Assembly: GCF_001598055.1 (NCBI RefSeq) | Contig: NZ_CP014845.1 | Location: 1,736,001 to 1,800,000 of the forward strand | Direction: 5' to 3' | DNA: 64,000 bases | Source: Cupriavidus nantongensis | Lineage (GTDB): Bacteria > Pseudomonadota > Gammaproteobacteria > Burkholderiales > Burkholderiaceae | In this document: one piece after another, positions 1 to 8,677 of the stretch | How the letters are laid out: every line of letters begins with the position of its first letter | Numbering within the stretch: position 1 is the stretch's first letter | Translations under genes and position numbers: made by a program | Notes under the pieces: model-generated | Databases searched by the model: none | Seen by the model: the letters and a program-made list of their open reading frames with translations, nothing else | Told to the model about the DNA's origin: nothing

Positions 1-1
1 G

Positions 2-301
2 GCGGACGGGGACCACGATGAGTCCAGCCTGGCGCTGGATCGGGGGGAGACGGTGATGGCGGTGCCGCCGGGTTTCGCTGCGGACGCGTCGGCGGCAAGT
101 GGTGCGGATACGCCGGCAGCATCGGCGGCGGCGGTGTCGCCAGCGGCTTCAGGTTCGGCCGCCTATCCGGGCGTTTCCGCCGGTCCCGCAGTCCCGGTCC
201 CACCAGCGGTGCCTGCGCCTGCTGCCCCGCCCGCTTATGTTCCACCCACCAATGCTCCGGCGCCGGCAAGCGGCGCCTTGCCCAACGCGGCACCGGGCTG
301 A
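2..301 (+). CDS. C-terminal part of an unidentified Ala/Pro-rich protein (5' cut by window)
   Basis: The frame is open from base 2 to a TGA at 299-301, so this is the last 99 residues of a gene that begins upstream of the window. The first 30 or so residues are mixed (DGDHDESSLALDRGETVM); the rest is low-complexity Ala/Pro/Val/Ser, typical of a flexible periplasmic or cell-surface tail. I do not recognise a family. An internal ATG at 53 is probably not a start, because the frame is open and codon-like upstream of it. The tandem repeat array follows about 110 bases downstream. Confidence 0.55.
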   Translation, partial: ADGDHDESSLALDRGETVMAVPPGFAADASAASGADTPAASAAAVSPAASGSAAYPGVSAGPAVPVPPAVPAPAAPPAYVPPTNAPAPASGALPNAAPG

Positions 302-412
302 GGTTGGAACGTTGCCGCCCCGCGGAAAGCCGCTGCCGTCCAGGGCAACACGCGCTTGAAGTCGTCCGCGCAGCATGCGCCCCGGCAGCGACACCCTTTG
401 CTGCAGGCCTTC

Positions 413-590
413 CAAACTCCCGATTGCGTACTCCCTCTCCCGCGTGCGGGAGAGGGTTGGGGAGAGGGCCAGGCGTTTTGACGAAGTAATGCGCGTCGGT
501 ATGCCAGTGCCTGCCCTCACCCCCGGCCCCTCTCCCGCAGCACGCGGGAGAGGGGAGCAAACCTGCAGCAGCCTCAATTGCCTCGCGATT
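413..590. repeat. Copy 1 of a ~178-bp intergenic repeat carrying two palindromes
   Basis: The unit begins at CAAACTCCCGATTGCG and ends just before the same sequence recurs at 591. It holds two palindromes built on CCCTCTCCCGC / GCGGGAGAGGG, near 432-456 and 531-557, separated by the shared stretch CCAGGCGTTTTGACGAAGTA and what follows. The palindromic, intergenic, tandem arrangement is REP/BIME-like. Short open frames across it look coincidental. The 302-412 stretch before it holds nothing recognisable. Confidence 0.75.
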
Positions 591-716
591 CAAACTCCCG
601 ATTGCGTACTCCCTCTCCCGCTTGCGGGAGAGGGTCGGGGTGAGGGCCAGGCGTTTCGACGGAGTAAAGCGCGTCGGTATGCCAGTGCCTGCCCTCTCCC
701 CCGGCCCCTCTCCCAC

Positions 717-2035
717 TGTATGGACCGGGGACATAGGTGACAGGTGTGCGAGGACATGGTTGACACTCCCGGGCAGATATCTGCCCGGGAGAACGAACCA
801 TGCCGTGGAGCGCCCGAGACACCATGAGCCTTCGCCTGGAGTTCATTGCCCTGGCTTCCCAGCCGGGATGCAACCGTCGGGAGCTGTGCCGACGGTTCTC
901 GATCAGTCCGCAAACCGCTTATAAGTGGCTGGCCCGGCATCGGCAGGAAGGCGCCGCGGGCTTGGCCGACCGGCCCAGGCGGCCGCACCACAGCCCCGAG
1001 CGCACCGCTGATTTCCTGGAGGAACTGGTGCTGATGCTGCGCCGCGAACACCCGACCTGGGGTGGGCGCAAGATCAGCCGCAGGCTGTCCGACCTGGGCC
1101 ACGCCGAGGTGCCTGCGCCCAGCACGGTGACCTCGATCCTGCATCGACATGGTCTGATCGATCCGCAGGCCAGCGCCCAGGCCACCCCCTGGCGGCGGTT
1201 CGAGCACGACGAACCCAACGAGCTGCTGCAGATGGACTTCAAGGGTCAGGTGCCCAATGAGCAGGGCGTCTGCTTTCCGCTCACGCTGATCGACGACCAT
1301 TCCCGCTTCAACCTGTGCCTGGCAGCCTGCGCGGACCAGCGCCGCCAGACGGTGCAGCAGCAGCTGATTGGGGCCTTCCGCCGCTACGGCCTGCCCCGGC
1401 GCATCACCATGGATAACGGCCCTCCATGGGGAGGCGGCGACGAAGAGGGGCTGGGCTACACCAGGCTGACGGTCTGGTTAATGCAACTAGGGATCCGGGT
1501 CAGCCATTCACGGCCCTATCACCCACAAACACAGGGCAAGGACGAGCGGTTCCACCGCACCCTGAAGGCCGAAGTCCTGCAGCACCGCCGCTTCGTGGAC
1601 AACACCGAGGCGCAGCAGGTCTTCGATCGATATCGCTACGTGTACAACCACGAGCGACCCCATCAGGCCCTGGACATGCAGGTGCCGGCCCAACGCTATC
1701 GCGTGAGCAGCGTGGCCTACCCGGAGGCGCTACCGGAGGTGCAGTACCAGAGCGGCGACCGTGTCTACAAGGTCGACAGCAGCGCACGGATCATAGTTGG
1801 CAACCGGCGCATCAAGATCGGCAAGGCGTTCATCGGCCAGTGGATCGCGCTACGCCCGACCCGGCGCGACGGCGTGTTGGCCATATGGTTCAGCCGCTTT
1901 GAAATCGGCGAAATTAGCCTGCACGCCGCTGCGGCGTGCAGGCCACAAGCATCACCTAGGGACGTAACCCCCTGACGTCTACAATGTGTCCACCATGTCC
2001 TCGCACATGCGTCCACCATGTCCCCGGTCTATACA
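717..2035 (+). mobile_element. Complete IS481-family insertion sequence, 1319 bp
   Basis: The ends are imperfect inverted repeats of about 50 bp: the left end starts TGTATGGACCGGGGACAT and the reverse complement of the right end starts TGTATAGACCGGGGACAT; both continue to a shared GTGCGAGGACATGG. A 6-bp direct duplication TCCCAC flanks it at 711-716 and 2036-2041. It carries one transposase gene. Intact ends, target duplication and open frame together suggest a fairly recent, potentially active insertion into repeat copy 2. Confidence 0.92.
800..1975 (+). CDS. IS481-family DDE transposase
   Basis: 391 residues. The N-terminus carries a helix-turn-helix for end binding (about residues 22-50, CNRRELCRRFSISPQTAYKW), followed by the rve integrase core. 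Candidate catalytic acidic residues are D146 (MDFKG), D205 (MDNGPPW) and E249 (GKDERFHRTLKAE). The D-E spacing is longer than the usual 35 because of a glycine-rich insertion after D205. The MPW start is typical of the family; ATG at 824 is an alternative. About 55 residues after the core (RYRVSS onward) form the C-terminal extension of longer IS481 members. No frameshift or stop is present. Confidence 0.93.
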   Translation: MPWSARDTMSLRLEFIALASQPGCNRRELCRRFSISPQTAYKWLARHRQEGAAGLADRPRRPHHSPERTADFLEELVLMLRREHPTWGGRKISRRLSDLGHAEVPAPSTVTSILHRHGLIDPQASAQATPWRRFEHDEPNELLQMDFKGQVPNEQGVCFPLTLIDDHSRFNLCLAACADQRRQTVQQQLIGAFRRYGLPRRITMDNGPPWGGGDEEGLGYTRLTVWLMQLGIRVSHSRPYHPQTQGKDERFHRTLKAEVLQHRRFVDNTEAQQVFDRYRYVYNHERPHQALDMQVPAQRYRVSSVAYPEALPEVQYQSGDRVYKVDSSARIIVGNRRIKIGKAFIGQWIALRPTRRDGVLAIWFSRFEIGEISLHAAAACRPQASPRDVTP

Positions 2036-2093
2036 TCCCACAAGCGGGAGAGGGGAGCAAACCCGCAGCAGCGTCAGTTGCCTCGGGTCGATT

Positions 2094-2295
2094 CAAACTC
2101 CCGATTGCGTACTCCCTCTCCCGCTTGCGGGAGAGGGTCGGGGTGAGGGCCAGGCGTTTCGACGAAGTAATGCGCGTCGGTATGCCAGTGCTTGCCCTCA
2201 CCCCCGGCCCCTCTCCCGCACGCGGGAGAGGGGAGCAAACCCGCAGCAGCCTCAATTGCCTCGGGGCGATTCAAACTCCGATTGCGTACCAGGCG
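2094..2295. repeat. Copy 3 of the ~178-bp repeat plus the start of a fourth
   Basis: 2094-2271 is a full unit matching copy 1 closely, with the same two CCCTCTCCCGC/GCGGGAGAGGG palindromes. 2272-2295 repeats the first ~17 bases of a further unit, then diverges. The array ends about 30 bases before the stop codon of the leftward DUF1501 gene and could also act as a bidirectional transcript end, but no T-run was seen. Confidence 0.7.
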
Positions 2296-2324
2296 TTCGA
2301 TGCGCCGGTTGCGCTCGGTCTCTT

Positions 2325-3665
2325 TCACACCAACCCAATATCCCGCCCCGCCACCCCCGGAAACACCTGCGCCAGCCGCTCCGCATCCAGCCCGTACAAC
2401 CTGCGGAACAGCCCGCCCAGCAACGCCCGGTACTCGTTGCGCACCGGCCAGTCGCGATCCTGGTTGAGCGTGGCCGCTTCCACCGCGACCTGTTCGCCGG
2501 CGATGCGGCCGCCGCGCACGCTGCCGCCCAGCACCCAGTAGACCGTGCCATGGCCGTGGTCGGTGCCGCGCGTGCCGTTCTCGCGGAAGGTGCGGCCGAA
2601 CTCGGACAGCACCACCACGGTGGTCTTGCTCCATGCGGGACCCATCTCCGAGGCAAAGGCCGACAAACCGCGGCCCAGGTTGTCGAGCAGCCCGGCCAGC
2701 TGGCCCTGCGCGGCGCCCTGGTTGACGTGGGTGTCCCAGCCGCCCACGTCGATAAAGCCCAGGTTGAAGCGCTCGCGCATCAGCCTTGCCATGCGCCGTG
2801 CCTCGACCTCGAAGCCGCGCGCGCTGAGCGCGCGGCGGCTGGCGGCCTGCATCTCCTGCTGGCGCGACGCCATCGTGGCCGGGCCGGCGCCGGCCATGCC
2901 GCCCATGCCGCCCCCTGGCGCTTCCGCCTGCGCCTGGCGCGCGACGGTTTCGCGCAGTTCGAAGCCCTCGTCGATCAGTGACTCGAAACGCGTGCCGCGG
3001 TACATCTGTGCCAGCAGCCTGGCCTGACGCGCATCGAACGGGGCGCGGCCGGCACCCTTGAGCGAGACATTGGGAAGATCGCGCGGGCCGGACAGCACCA
3101 GCGGCAGCCCGTCGGTGAACGCCACCGGCGCAGCCTGGCCGCCCATGGCCTGGGCCAGCCGGTTGAGGAAGCCGCTGCCGCGCAGCGCGGCCGTAGCCTG
3201 GCGGCTTTCGTCATGGCCAGGCAGGCCGGCCTCGATGCCGTCCTGGGTCTCGAAGTGGCTGCGCGACAAATCATGCGTGCCGGCGAACGGCACGAAAGCC
3301 AGTTGGCACTGCTGCCACAGCGGCAGCAGGGTCGGCGCCAGCGCCGGGTGCAGGGCCCAGTCGCCGATCCCGCGCGCAGCGCTGTCGACGCCAAAGGCGG
3401 GTGCCAGCGCCACCGCGGCATTGGGATCGGCGTCGGCACCCGGCGCCGGCGGGCGGCGGATGGCGATATTGGGCCGCACCGCGTAGTAGAAATCGCTGCC
3501 GGCCGGCACCAGCACGCTGGCGGCGTCATAGCCGCCGCGCAGGAATACCAGCAGGAAGCGCGCGTCGGCCTGCGCCGGCAGCGCGTACACGCGCGAGGCG
3601 ATCGCCGGCAGCGCCAGCCCCAGCGCGGCGCCACCCATCGTCTTGACCCATTGTCGGCGTTGCAT
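2325..3665 (-). CDS. DUF1501 family protein with Tat signal
   Basis: 446 residues from the ATG at 3665, chosen because it begins a twin-arginine signal (MQRRQWVKTMGG, then a hydrophobic stretch to about residue 30); the longer upstream frame overlaps the previous gene and looks like shadow. The body has family features, including the GGYDAASVLVP segment near the start and VVVLSEFGRTFRENGTRGTDHGHG toward the end, a sulfatase/alkaline-phosphatase-like metal region. The function of DUF1501 is not established. It lies 17 bases after the DUF1800 gene in the same orientation; the two families are usually paired and are thought to act together in the periplasm. Confidence 0.9.
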   Translation of the reverse strand: MQRRQWVKTMGGAALGLALPAIASRVYALPAQADARFLLVFLRGGYDAASVLVPAGSDFYYAVRPNIAIRRPPAPGADADPNAAVALAPAFGVDSAARGIGDWALHPALAPTLLPLWQQCQLAFVPFAGTHDLSRSHFETQDGIEAGLPGHDESRQATAALRGSGFLNRLAQAMGGQAAPVAFTDGLPLVLSGPRDLPNVSLKGAGRAPFDARQARLLAQMYRGTRFESLIDEGFELRETVARQAQAEAPGGGMGGMAGAGPATMASRQQEMQAASRRALSARGFEVEARRMARLMRERFNLGFIDVGGWDTHVNQGAAQGQLAGLLDNLGRGLSAFASEMGPAWSKTTVVVLSEFGRTFRENGTRGTDHGHGTVYWVLGGSVRGGRIAGEQVAVEAATLNQDRDWPVRNEYRALLGGLFRRLYGLDAERLAQVFPGVAGRDIGLV

Positions 3666-3682
3666 GGTGTTCTCCGTTGCCT

Positions 3683-5287
3683 TCAGCGCTGCATCCATTC
3701 GGGCGAAGCCAGCAGCAGGGTGTTCCATTCCGCCTGCGACTCGGCCTGGCTCAGCGCGGCGCGCGTGGCGGGGCCAAGGGTGGCTTCGATCGCGTCGTAG
3801 TAGAGCTTGTTGCCGATCGTCGGGAAGCGTGCGCCGCGCGGCGTGGCGCCATCGCCCGCGAACAATCCCGCCGGCCCGGACCCGATCGCTCGCGCGATCT
3901 CGAAGCGCCGCACCATCTGCCCCGAACTCGCCCACGCGCTTTCCGCCGAGGGGTAGCCGTCGGGCGCCACGTGGCCGTACAGCGGCTCGCCCAGCTGGTT
4001 CAGCCAGTTCATCACCGGGCGCAGGTTGGCCACCTGCCGGCCTTCATACGCCAGCCGCAGCGACGACACCACATAAACCATCGGGTCCTTGAACTTGCGC
4101 GGCGACGCGCCAGCCTGCCGGTCCAGCTCGGGCGCCAGCAGCATGGTGCGCAGCACCGCGGCGATATCGCCGTCGGTGCGCGTGAAGGTCTGCGCCATGC
4201 GCTCGACCAGCGCGGGCGGCGGGTTGTCGGCAATGAAGTGAGTCGCCAGCCGGGCACTGACAAAGCGTGCCGTGGCCGGCTCGCGCGCCAGCATCGACAC
4301 CGCGCGCGCCACTTCGTCGAAGCCGGACGGCTCGATGCGCTGGCCCAGCAGCAGCTTGGCGCCGAAGTCGTGGCGCGCGGGATTGAACTCGAACAGGCCG
4401 TCGCTGCGATACAGGCTTGCGCGCGCCGGCGGCAGCTTCGGCGGCGGCGTGCCGCGCAGGTTCACGCCCACGCCGGTCAGCACGCGCGCCAGTTCCTGCA
4501 CGTCCTGCTGCGTATAGCGCGAACCGCTGGCGCCGCCGGCCACGCCCAGCGTATGCAGCTCCATCAGCTCGCGCGCGTAGTTCTCATTGACGCGGTTGGC
4601 GCTGCTCTGGGCGTTGTCGAGATAGACCAGCATCGCCGGCGCGGTCACCGTGGCCATGAGCAGGTCGCGGAAACGGCCCAGCGCATGCGGCCGGATCGCG
4701 CGCTCTTCGTAATCGGCCAGCAGTAGCCCGACCTGGCCCTTGCCCGCATAGACGTTGAAATGGTTCATCCAGAACCATGTCATCTGCTCGCGCAACTGCG
4801 CCGGCGAATACAGCGCGCGCAGCAGGTGGCGCCGCGCCACATCGGCCACGATCTCGCGGCCCTGCAGGTTGAGCGCCTGGCGCGCCTGCTGGCGGCTGGC
4901 GTCGTCAGGCAGTGCATCGATGCGCTGGCGCGCCTCGCGCGCGGCCCGGACCTGCGCGGCGGCGCCGTCGCGCAGGTTGGGCAGCGCGGCGATGGCGGCC
5001 GCCAGCTCGGGCGGATCGGCCAGCGGCAGCGCCAGCTGCTGCGCAAGAAAGTCCTTGCGTCCCAGCCGGCGCAGCGCGTCCAGCGAGGCCTGGTCGGCGC
5101 CATAGGTGACGGTATTGAGCCAGCGCAGGTCGGCGGCGGCCGTGGCGCCATGGCCGTCGCCCTGGCCTGTCCCGGCCTGCAGCTGCGCACAGCCTGCCAG
5201 GCACGCGGCCAGCGCCAGCGCCGCGGCGGTGCGCCAGGCGGCCAGGCGCCCACGGCCGGGCGGTTGCGGATGCTGTGCTGGATCCAT
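3683..5287 (-). CDS. DUF1800 family lipoprotein
   Basis: 534 residues. The ATG at 5287 is preceded by AGAGG eight bases upstream and opens a lipoprotein signal peptide with lipobox LAGC near residue 33. The body matches DUF1800: LNTVTYGADQASLDALRRLG near the N-terminus, TWFWMNHFNVYAGKGQVGL, NENYARELMELHTLGV and YTQQDVQELARVLTG. Biochemical role unknown. First gene of a two-gene operon with the DUF1501 protein; its start is about 200 bases from the divergent EamA gene. Confidence 0.9.
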   Translation of the reverse strand: MDPAQHPQPPGRGRLAAWRTAAALALAACLAGCAQLQAGTGQGDGHGATAAADLRWLNTVTYGADQASLDALRRLGRKDFLAQQLALPLADPPELAAAIAALPNLRDGAAAQVRAAREARQRIDALPDDASRQQARQALNLQGREIVADVARRHLLRALYSPAQLREQMTWFWMNHFNVYAGKGQVGLLLADYEERAIRPHALGRFRDLLMATVTAPAMLVYLDNAQSSANRVNENYARELMELHTLGVAGGASGSRYTQQDVQELARVLTGVGVNLRGTPPPKLPPARASLYRSDGLFEFNPARHDFGAKLLLGQRIEPSGFDEVARAVSMLAREPATARFVSARLATHFIADNPPPALVERMAQTFTRTDGDIAAVLRTMLLAPELDRQAGASPRKFKDPMVYVVSSLRLAYEGRQVANLRPVMNWLNQLGEPLYGHVAPDGYPSAESAWASSGQMVRRFEIARAIGSGPAGLFAGDGATPRGARFPTIGNKLYYDAIEATLGPATRAALSQAESQAEWNTLLLASPEWMQR

Positions 5288-5481
5288 GTGGTCCACCTCT
5301 TTCGATTCGATCCCCATCCACATGTTACGTGGCAAGCCCGGGCCGGTTGACGCGGCGACGCTACACGAGTGTTACCAATGCTTTCAGCGGGCGATTGCCG
5401 GAATTGCCAAGACAGCGGCGCCACGCCTCGCTAGCCTTGCGCTTTGCCCTTCCCGCTACCGCAGCGGAAACGCCTGCCAAC

Positions 5482-6405
5482 ATGTCGCGCCCCTTGTCCA
5501 CTGTCGCCTGGCCGCCCGCCATGGCCTTCGTCCTGATCTGGTCCACCGGCTTTATCGTCGGCAAGGCGATCGTGCCGCTGGCCGACACCAGCCTGTTCCT
5601 GCTGGGCCGCTTTGCCGTGGCCGGGCTGATGTTCGTGGCGTGGTCACTGGCCGCGCGCGCGGCCTGGCCGCCGCTGCGCGAGGCGCCGCGCCACCTGCTG
5701 GCCGGCGCGCTGATGCAGGGCCTCTACCTGTGCGCGGGCTACGGCGCCGTTGCCAGCGGCCTGCCGCCGGCGATCATGGCGCTGCTGGGCGCGCTGCAGC
5801 CGCTGCTGACCGCGCTGCTTGCCATCCCCCTGCTGAAAGAGCTACCTTCCAGGCGGACCTGGCACGGCCTGGCGCTGGGTGCGCTCGGCGTTGCGCTGGT
5901 GGTCGCCCCCGCGCTGCGGGCCGGCCCGCACGGCGCGGCCGGCGCGGTATCGCCCGGGATCGTGCTGCTGGGCGTGCTGGCCATTGTCTCCATCACCATG
6001 GGAACCCTGTTGCAGAAGACCGCCATCGCCACCTGTGACCTGCGCGCCAGCTCGGCGTGGCAGAACCTGGGCGCCATGCTGGTCGCCGCCGCGATGGTGG
6101 CGATCCAGGCAGCCGGCGCGCCGCTGCACTGGCAAGGCGGGCCGGCGCTGTGGGCCGGGCTGGCCTGGGCCGCCATCGGCCTGTCCGGCGCCGGCACCTG
6201 GCTGCTGGTCAGCCTGGTGCGGCGCGGCCAGGCCGCCAACGCAGCGGCGCTGATGTTCCTGGCGCCGCCGCTGGCCGCGCTGCAGGCCTGGCTGCTGTTC
6301 GGCGAGCGCCTGGACGCGGTGCAGGCGCTGGGCATGGCGGTGGCAGGGGCCGGCGTCTGGCTGTGCCAGACCCGTGGCAGGATGCGGCATGCCGAAGCCG
6401 GCTGA
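5482..6405 (+). CDS. EamA/DMT-family inner-membrane transporter
   Basis: 307 residues, about ten hydrophobic segments in two EamA repeats (roughly residues 8-140 and 155-300). The second repeat contains the typical LMFLAPPLAALQAWLLFGERLDAVQALGMAVAGAGVWL ending. ATG at 5482 is chosen because it opens the first membrane helix. The substrate cannot be told from sequence; the family exports amino acids and other metabolites. The downstream AraC gene overlaps its end, so the regulator may control this exporter or share its transcript. Confidence 0.88.
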   Translation: MSRPLSTVAWPPAMAFVLIWSTGFIVGKAIVPLADTSLFLLGRFAVAGLMFVAWSLAARAAWPPLREAPRHLLAGALMQGLYLCAGYGAVASGLPPAIMALLGALQPLLTALLAIPLLKELPSRRTWHGLALGALGVALVVAPALRAGPHGAAGAVSPGIVLLGVLAIVSITMGTLLQKTAIATCDLRASSAWQNLGAMLVAAAMVAIQAAGAPLHWQGGPALWAGLAWAAIGLSGAGTWLLVSLVRRGQAANAAALMFLAPPLAALQAWLLFGERLDAVQALGMAVAGAGVWLCQTRGRMRHAEAG

Positions 6406-7153
6406 ATCCCGGCCCGCGCCGCTGGTCGAGCACCGACGCTACCGGCCGCAGCCGGAGGGCCACCAACACGGCTACCACCAGCTGCTGTTCGGCCTGGCCG
6501 GCGCCTCCGAACTGGAACTCGACGGCCACCTCTACCGCGTCGACGACCGCACCGGCCTGATCGTGCCGGCCGGCAGCCATCATGACTACATGGGCTATCA
6601 GGGGAACCTGCAGCTGGTGGCGGACTTCCCCGCGCATTCGGTGGCGCTGCCCGCGCGGCTGATGGAGCGTCCGCGCGCGTTCGCGCTGGACGGCGCCCTT
6701 GGCAACCGGGTGCGGGCACTGGCGGCCGGGCGCACGGCGTTCGGGGCACGGCCGCCGCAGGCAGACTGGCACCTTGCGGCAACCCTGGCCGCCACGCTGG
6801 CCGACAGCCTCGGCATGCCCGCCGACGGCGAGGTCTTTCCGCTGATGGCCGTCGACGCCTACCTGCGCGCCAACCTGGCCGCGCCGCTGCGCGTGCCGGA
6901 GCTGGCCGCGAATTTCGGCTGGAGCGTGCGGCGCTTCCAGACGCTGTTCGCCGAGGCCTTCGGCGATACCCCGCACCGCTACCAGACCCGGCTGCGGCTG
7001 GACCACGCGCTGCAGTGGCTGTCGAACTCCCGGCTGCCGCTGGCCGAGATCGCGCTGATGTCAGGCTACCCGGACCAGACCACGTTCACACGCAGCTTCA
7101 CGCGGCGCTTCGGGCTACCGCCGGGAGCATGGCGCGCCGCCGCGCGCGGCTGA
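6389..7153 (+). CDS. AraC-family transcriptional regulator
   Basis: 254 residues. The N-terminal ~110 residues form a cupin-like sensor (VEHRRYRPQPEGHQHGYHQLLFGL, then VPAGSHHDYMG). The C-terminal ~100 residues carry two helix-turn-helices, ending with MSGYPDQTTFTRSFTRRFGLPPGAWR, the AraC signature. ATG at 6389 is preceded by GCAGGA at good spacing; a GTG at 6374 would add five residues. The start lies inside the EamA gene (17-base overlap), so the two are probably co-transcribed. Ligand unknown. Confidence 0.9.
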   Translation: MPKPAESRPAPLVEHRRYRPQPEGHQHGYHQLLFGLAGASELELDGHLYRVDDRTGLIVPAGSHHDYMGYQGNLQLVADFPAHSVALPARLMERPRAFALDGALGNRVRALAAGRTAFGARPPQADWHLAATLAATLADSLGMPADGEVFPLMAVDAYLRANLAAPLRVPELAANFGWSVRRFQTLFAEAFGDTPHRYQTRLRLDHALQWLSNSRLPLAEIALMSGYPDQTTFTRSFTRRFGLPPGAWRAAARG

Positions 7154-7185
7154 GCCCGAGCGTGCTGACCGCCTTGCGCGACCGG

Positions 7186-7635
7186 TTAGCGAGAGACGAT
7201 ATCCTGGCGCATGGGCCCCAAAATCCCCAGCAATTCCTTCTGCTCGCGTGCCGGCACCTTGAACTTGTTGAGGGATTTCACCAGGTCATCGACCAGCGCA
7301 TCGAAATCGTCATTGCTGATTGCCATGCCGGCATGGGCGGTTTTCATATCGCGGCCCGAATAGGTGCAGGGCCCGCCCGTACCCGCGCAGATCTGTTCGA
7401 CCAGCCGGGTCTTCAGCCGCGGAATATTGGCATTGGCGAACCGGGCGTTGATGCGCGTGTCGGTCGCCACATTGCCGACAAAATCGTCGACCACCGCGGT
7501 AATCGCCGGCATGCCGCCAAGCCGGTCATATAACGACGAAGTCGTGGCAGGCTTGGCACGATCCGGCGTTGCGCAACCGGCTAGCGCAAACACCGCCGTC
7601 AGAAGAAATCCGCACAGAACAGCAGAGATACGCAT
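7186..7635 (-). CDS. Group 1 truncated haemoglobin, predicted lipoprotein
   Basis: 149 residues. A signal peptide ends in the lipobox LAGC (Cys21), so the globin is likely anchored on a membrane rather than cytosolic, which is less usual for this family. The globin fold begins at SLYDRLGGMPAITAVVDDFV and contains KTAHAGMAISNDDFD, where H101 should be the proximal haem ligand. Family roles are oxygen or nitric-oxide handling. It stands alone, convergent with the AraC gene; the divergent neighbour is the amidotransferase-like gene. Confidence 0.9.
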   Translation of the reverse strand: MRISAVLCGFLLTAVFALAGCATPDRAKPATTSSLYDRLGGMPAITAVVDDFVGNVATDTRINARFANANIPRLKTRLVEQICAGTGGPCTYSGRDMKTAHAGMAISNDDFDALVDDLVKSLNKFKVPAREQKELLGILGPMRQDIVSR

Positions 7636-7861
7636 GGCTGCCTCCTTCCCTTACCGAGTGGTTACCGGGGAGTTTCCGGATCGGAGCCAGCGCCGCCGCG
7701 GCGTAAATTGCATTGTCAACTTGCGACGGTCAGGCCGACAGCGCCAGCTTCGGCTTTTTCAGCATAGCAGGTTGGTTCTGCCTTGCTTTCAGGGCGACGA
7801 CGGCATGGCGTTTTCGATACCAAACGGCTAGAGTCGGAGACGACAAGACACGGATGCGGCC

Positions 7862-8665
7862 ATGCCCAAGCCACAGATCCTCACCTATGTCGACGCCGGC
7901 GCGTCGGACTGGACCGCATGCCTGATGCGGACCATCGGCCATCAGCTGCGCGCCGGGGCCTATGAAATCCGCGCGGTGATGGCCAGCGAGATCCGGCACG
8001 ACACCACGCTGTTCGACGACGCGGTGATGTTCGTCATGCCGGGCGGCGCCGACCTGCCCTATTGCGCCTTGCTGAACGGCGCGCCGAACGCGCGCATCCG
8101 GCAGTTTGTCGAGCACGGCGGCGTCTATCTGGGCATCTGCGCGGGCGCCTACTACGCCTGCCGCGAACTCGCCTTCCATGCCGGCACCCGCGGCGCCATC
8201 TGCGGCCCGCGCGAACTGCGGCTGGTCGATGCGGTGGCCGTCGGCTCGCTGCCTGAACTGACCGGCGGCAAGCTCTATGACGGCACCCCGCGCACCACGG
8301 CCGCGGTGGAACTGCGGACCACCGACAAGCTGACCGAAGTCCCGCTATCGCTTTACACCCACTATCACGGCGGCTGCCGCTTCGACTTCGCCGACACCCC
8401 CGGGCCCGGGACCGAGATCCTCGCCGTCTACGCAGACATCGCCGGCACGCCGCCCGCCATCGTCAGCGCGCAGGTCGGCGAAGGCCGCGCGCTGCTGACC
8501 GGGGTCCACCTGGAGATTTCGGAGCGCGAGTGCAAGGATGCGTTGCGCGGACACAGCGATATGTCCGAATACCTCCACGTATGCGACCGGCTGGCCCAAA
8601 CCGGCGATGCGCGGCTGGCGGTTTTTCGGCGGTTGCTGGCGCAGGGTGGGCTCGAGCTGGGCTGA
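7862..8665 (+). CDS. Class I glutamine-amidotransferase-like protein, BPL_N type
   Basis: 267 residues. The sequence resembles the domain found at the N-terminus of fungal biotin-protein ligases: VMPGGADLPYC, then GGVYLGICAGAYYACRE with the nucleophile-elbow cysteine at C93, and SLYTHYHGGCRFDFAD later. There is no biotin-ligase domain, so it is a stand-alone BPL_N protein whose substrate is unknown. It ends 12 bases from the convergent neighbour. Confidence 0.8.
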   Translation: MPKPQILTYVDAGASDWTACLMRTIGHQLRAGAYEIRAVMASEIRHDTTLFDDAVMFVMPGGADLPYCALLNGAPNARIRQFVEHGGVYLGICAGAYYACRELAFHAGTRGAICGPRELRLVDAVAVGSLPELTGGKLYDGTPRTTAAVELRTTDKLTEVPLSLYTHYHGGCRFDFADTPGPGTEILAVYADIAGTPPAIVSAQVGEGRALLTGVHLEISERECKDALRGHSDMSEYLHVCDRLAQTGDARLAVFRRLLAQGGLELG

Positions 8666-8677
8666 AGGGGCGGCACC

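Larger units (their letters stand above)
591..2093. repeat. Copy 2 of the ~178-bp repeat, interrupted by the IS element
   Basis: Left part 591-716 and right part 2042-2093 rejoin into one unit colinear with copies 1 and 3 once the IS (717-2035) and one TCCCAC duplicate are removed. The insertion fell inside the second palindrome of the unit, at the loop between CCCTCTCCC and GCGGGAGAGGG. REP-like palindromes are known targets for some insertion sequences. Confidence 0.75.

Noticed and set aside
149..577. Open frames across the repeat array
   Set aside because: They are produced by the repeats themselves and recur in each copy with the same meaningless translation.
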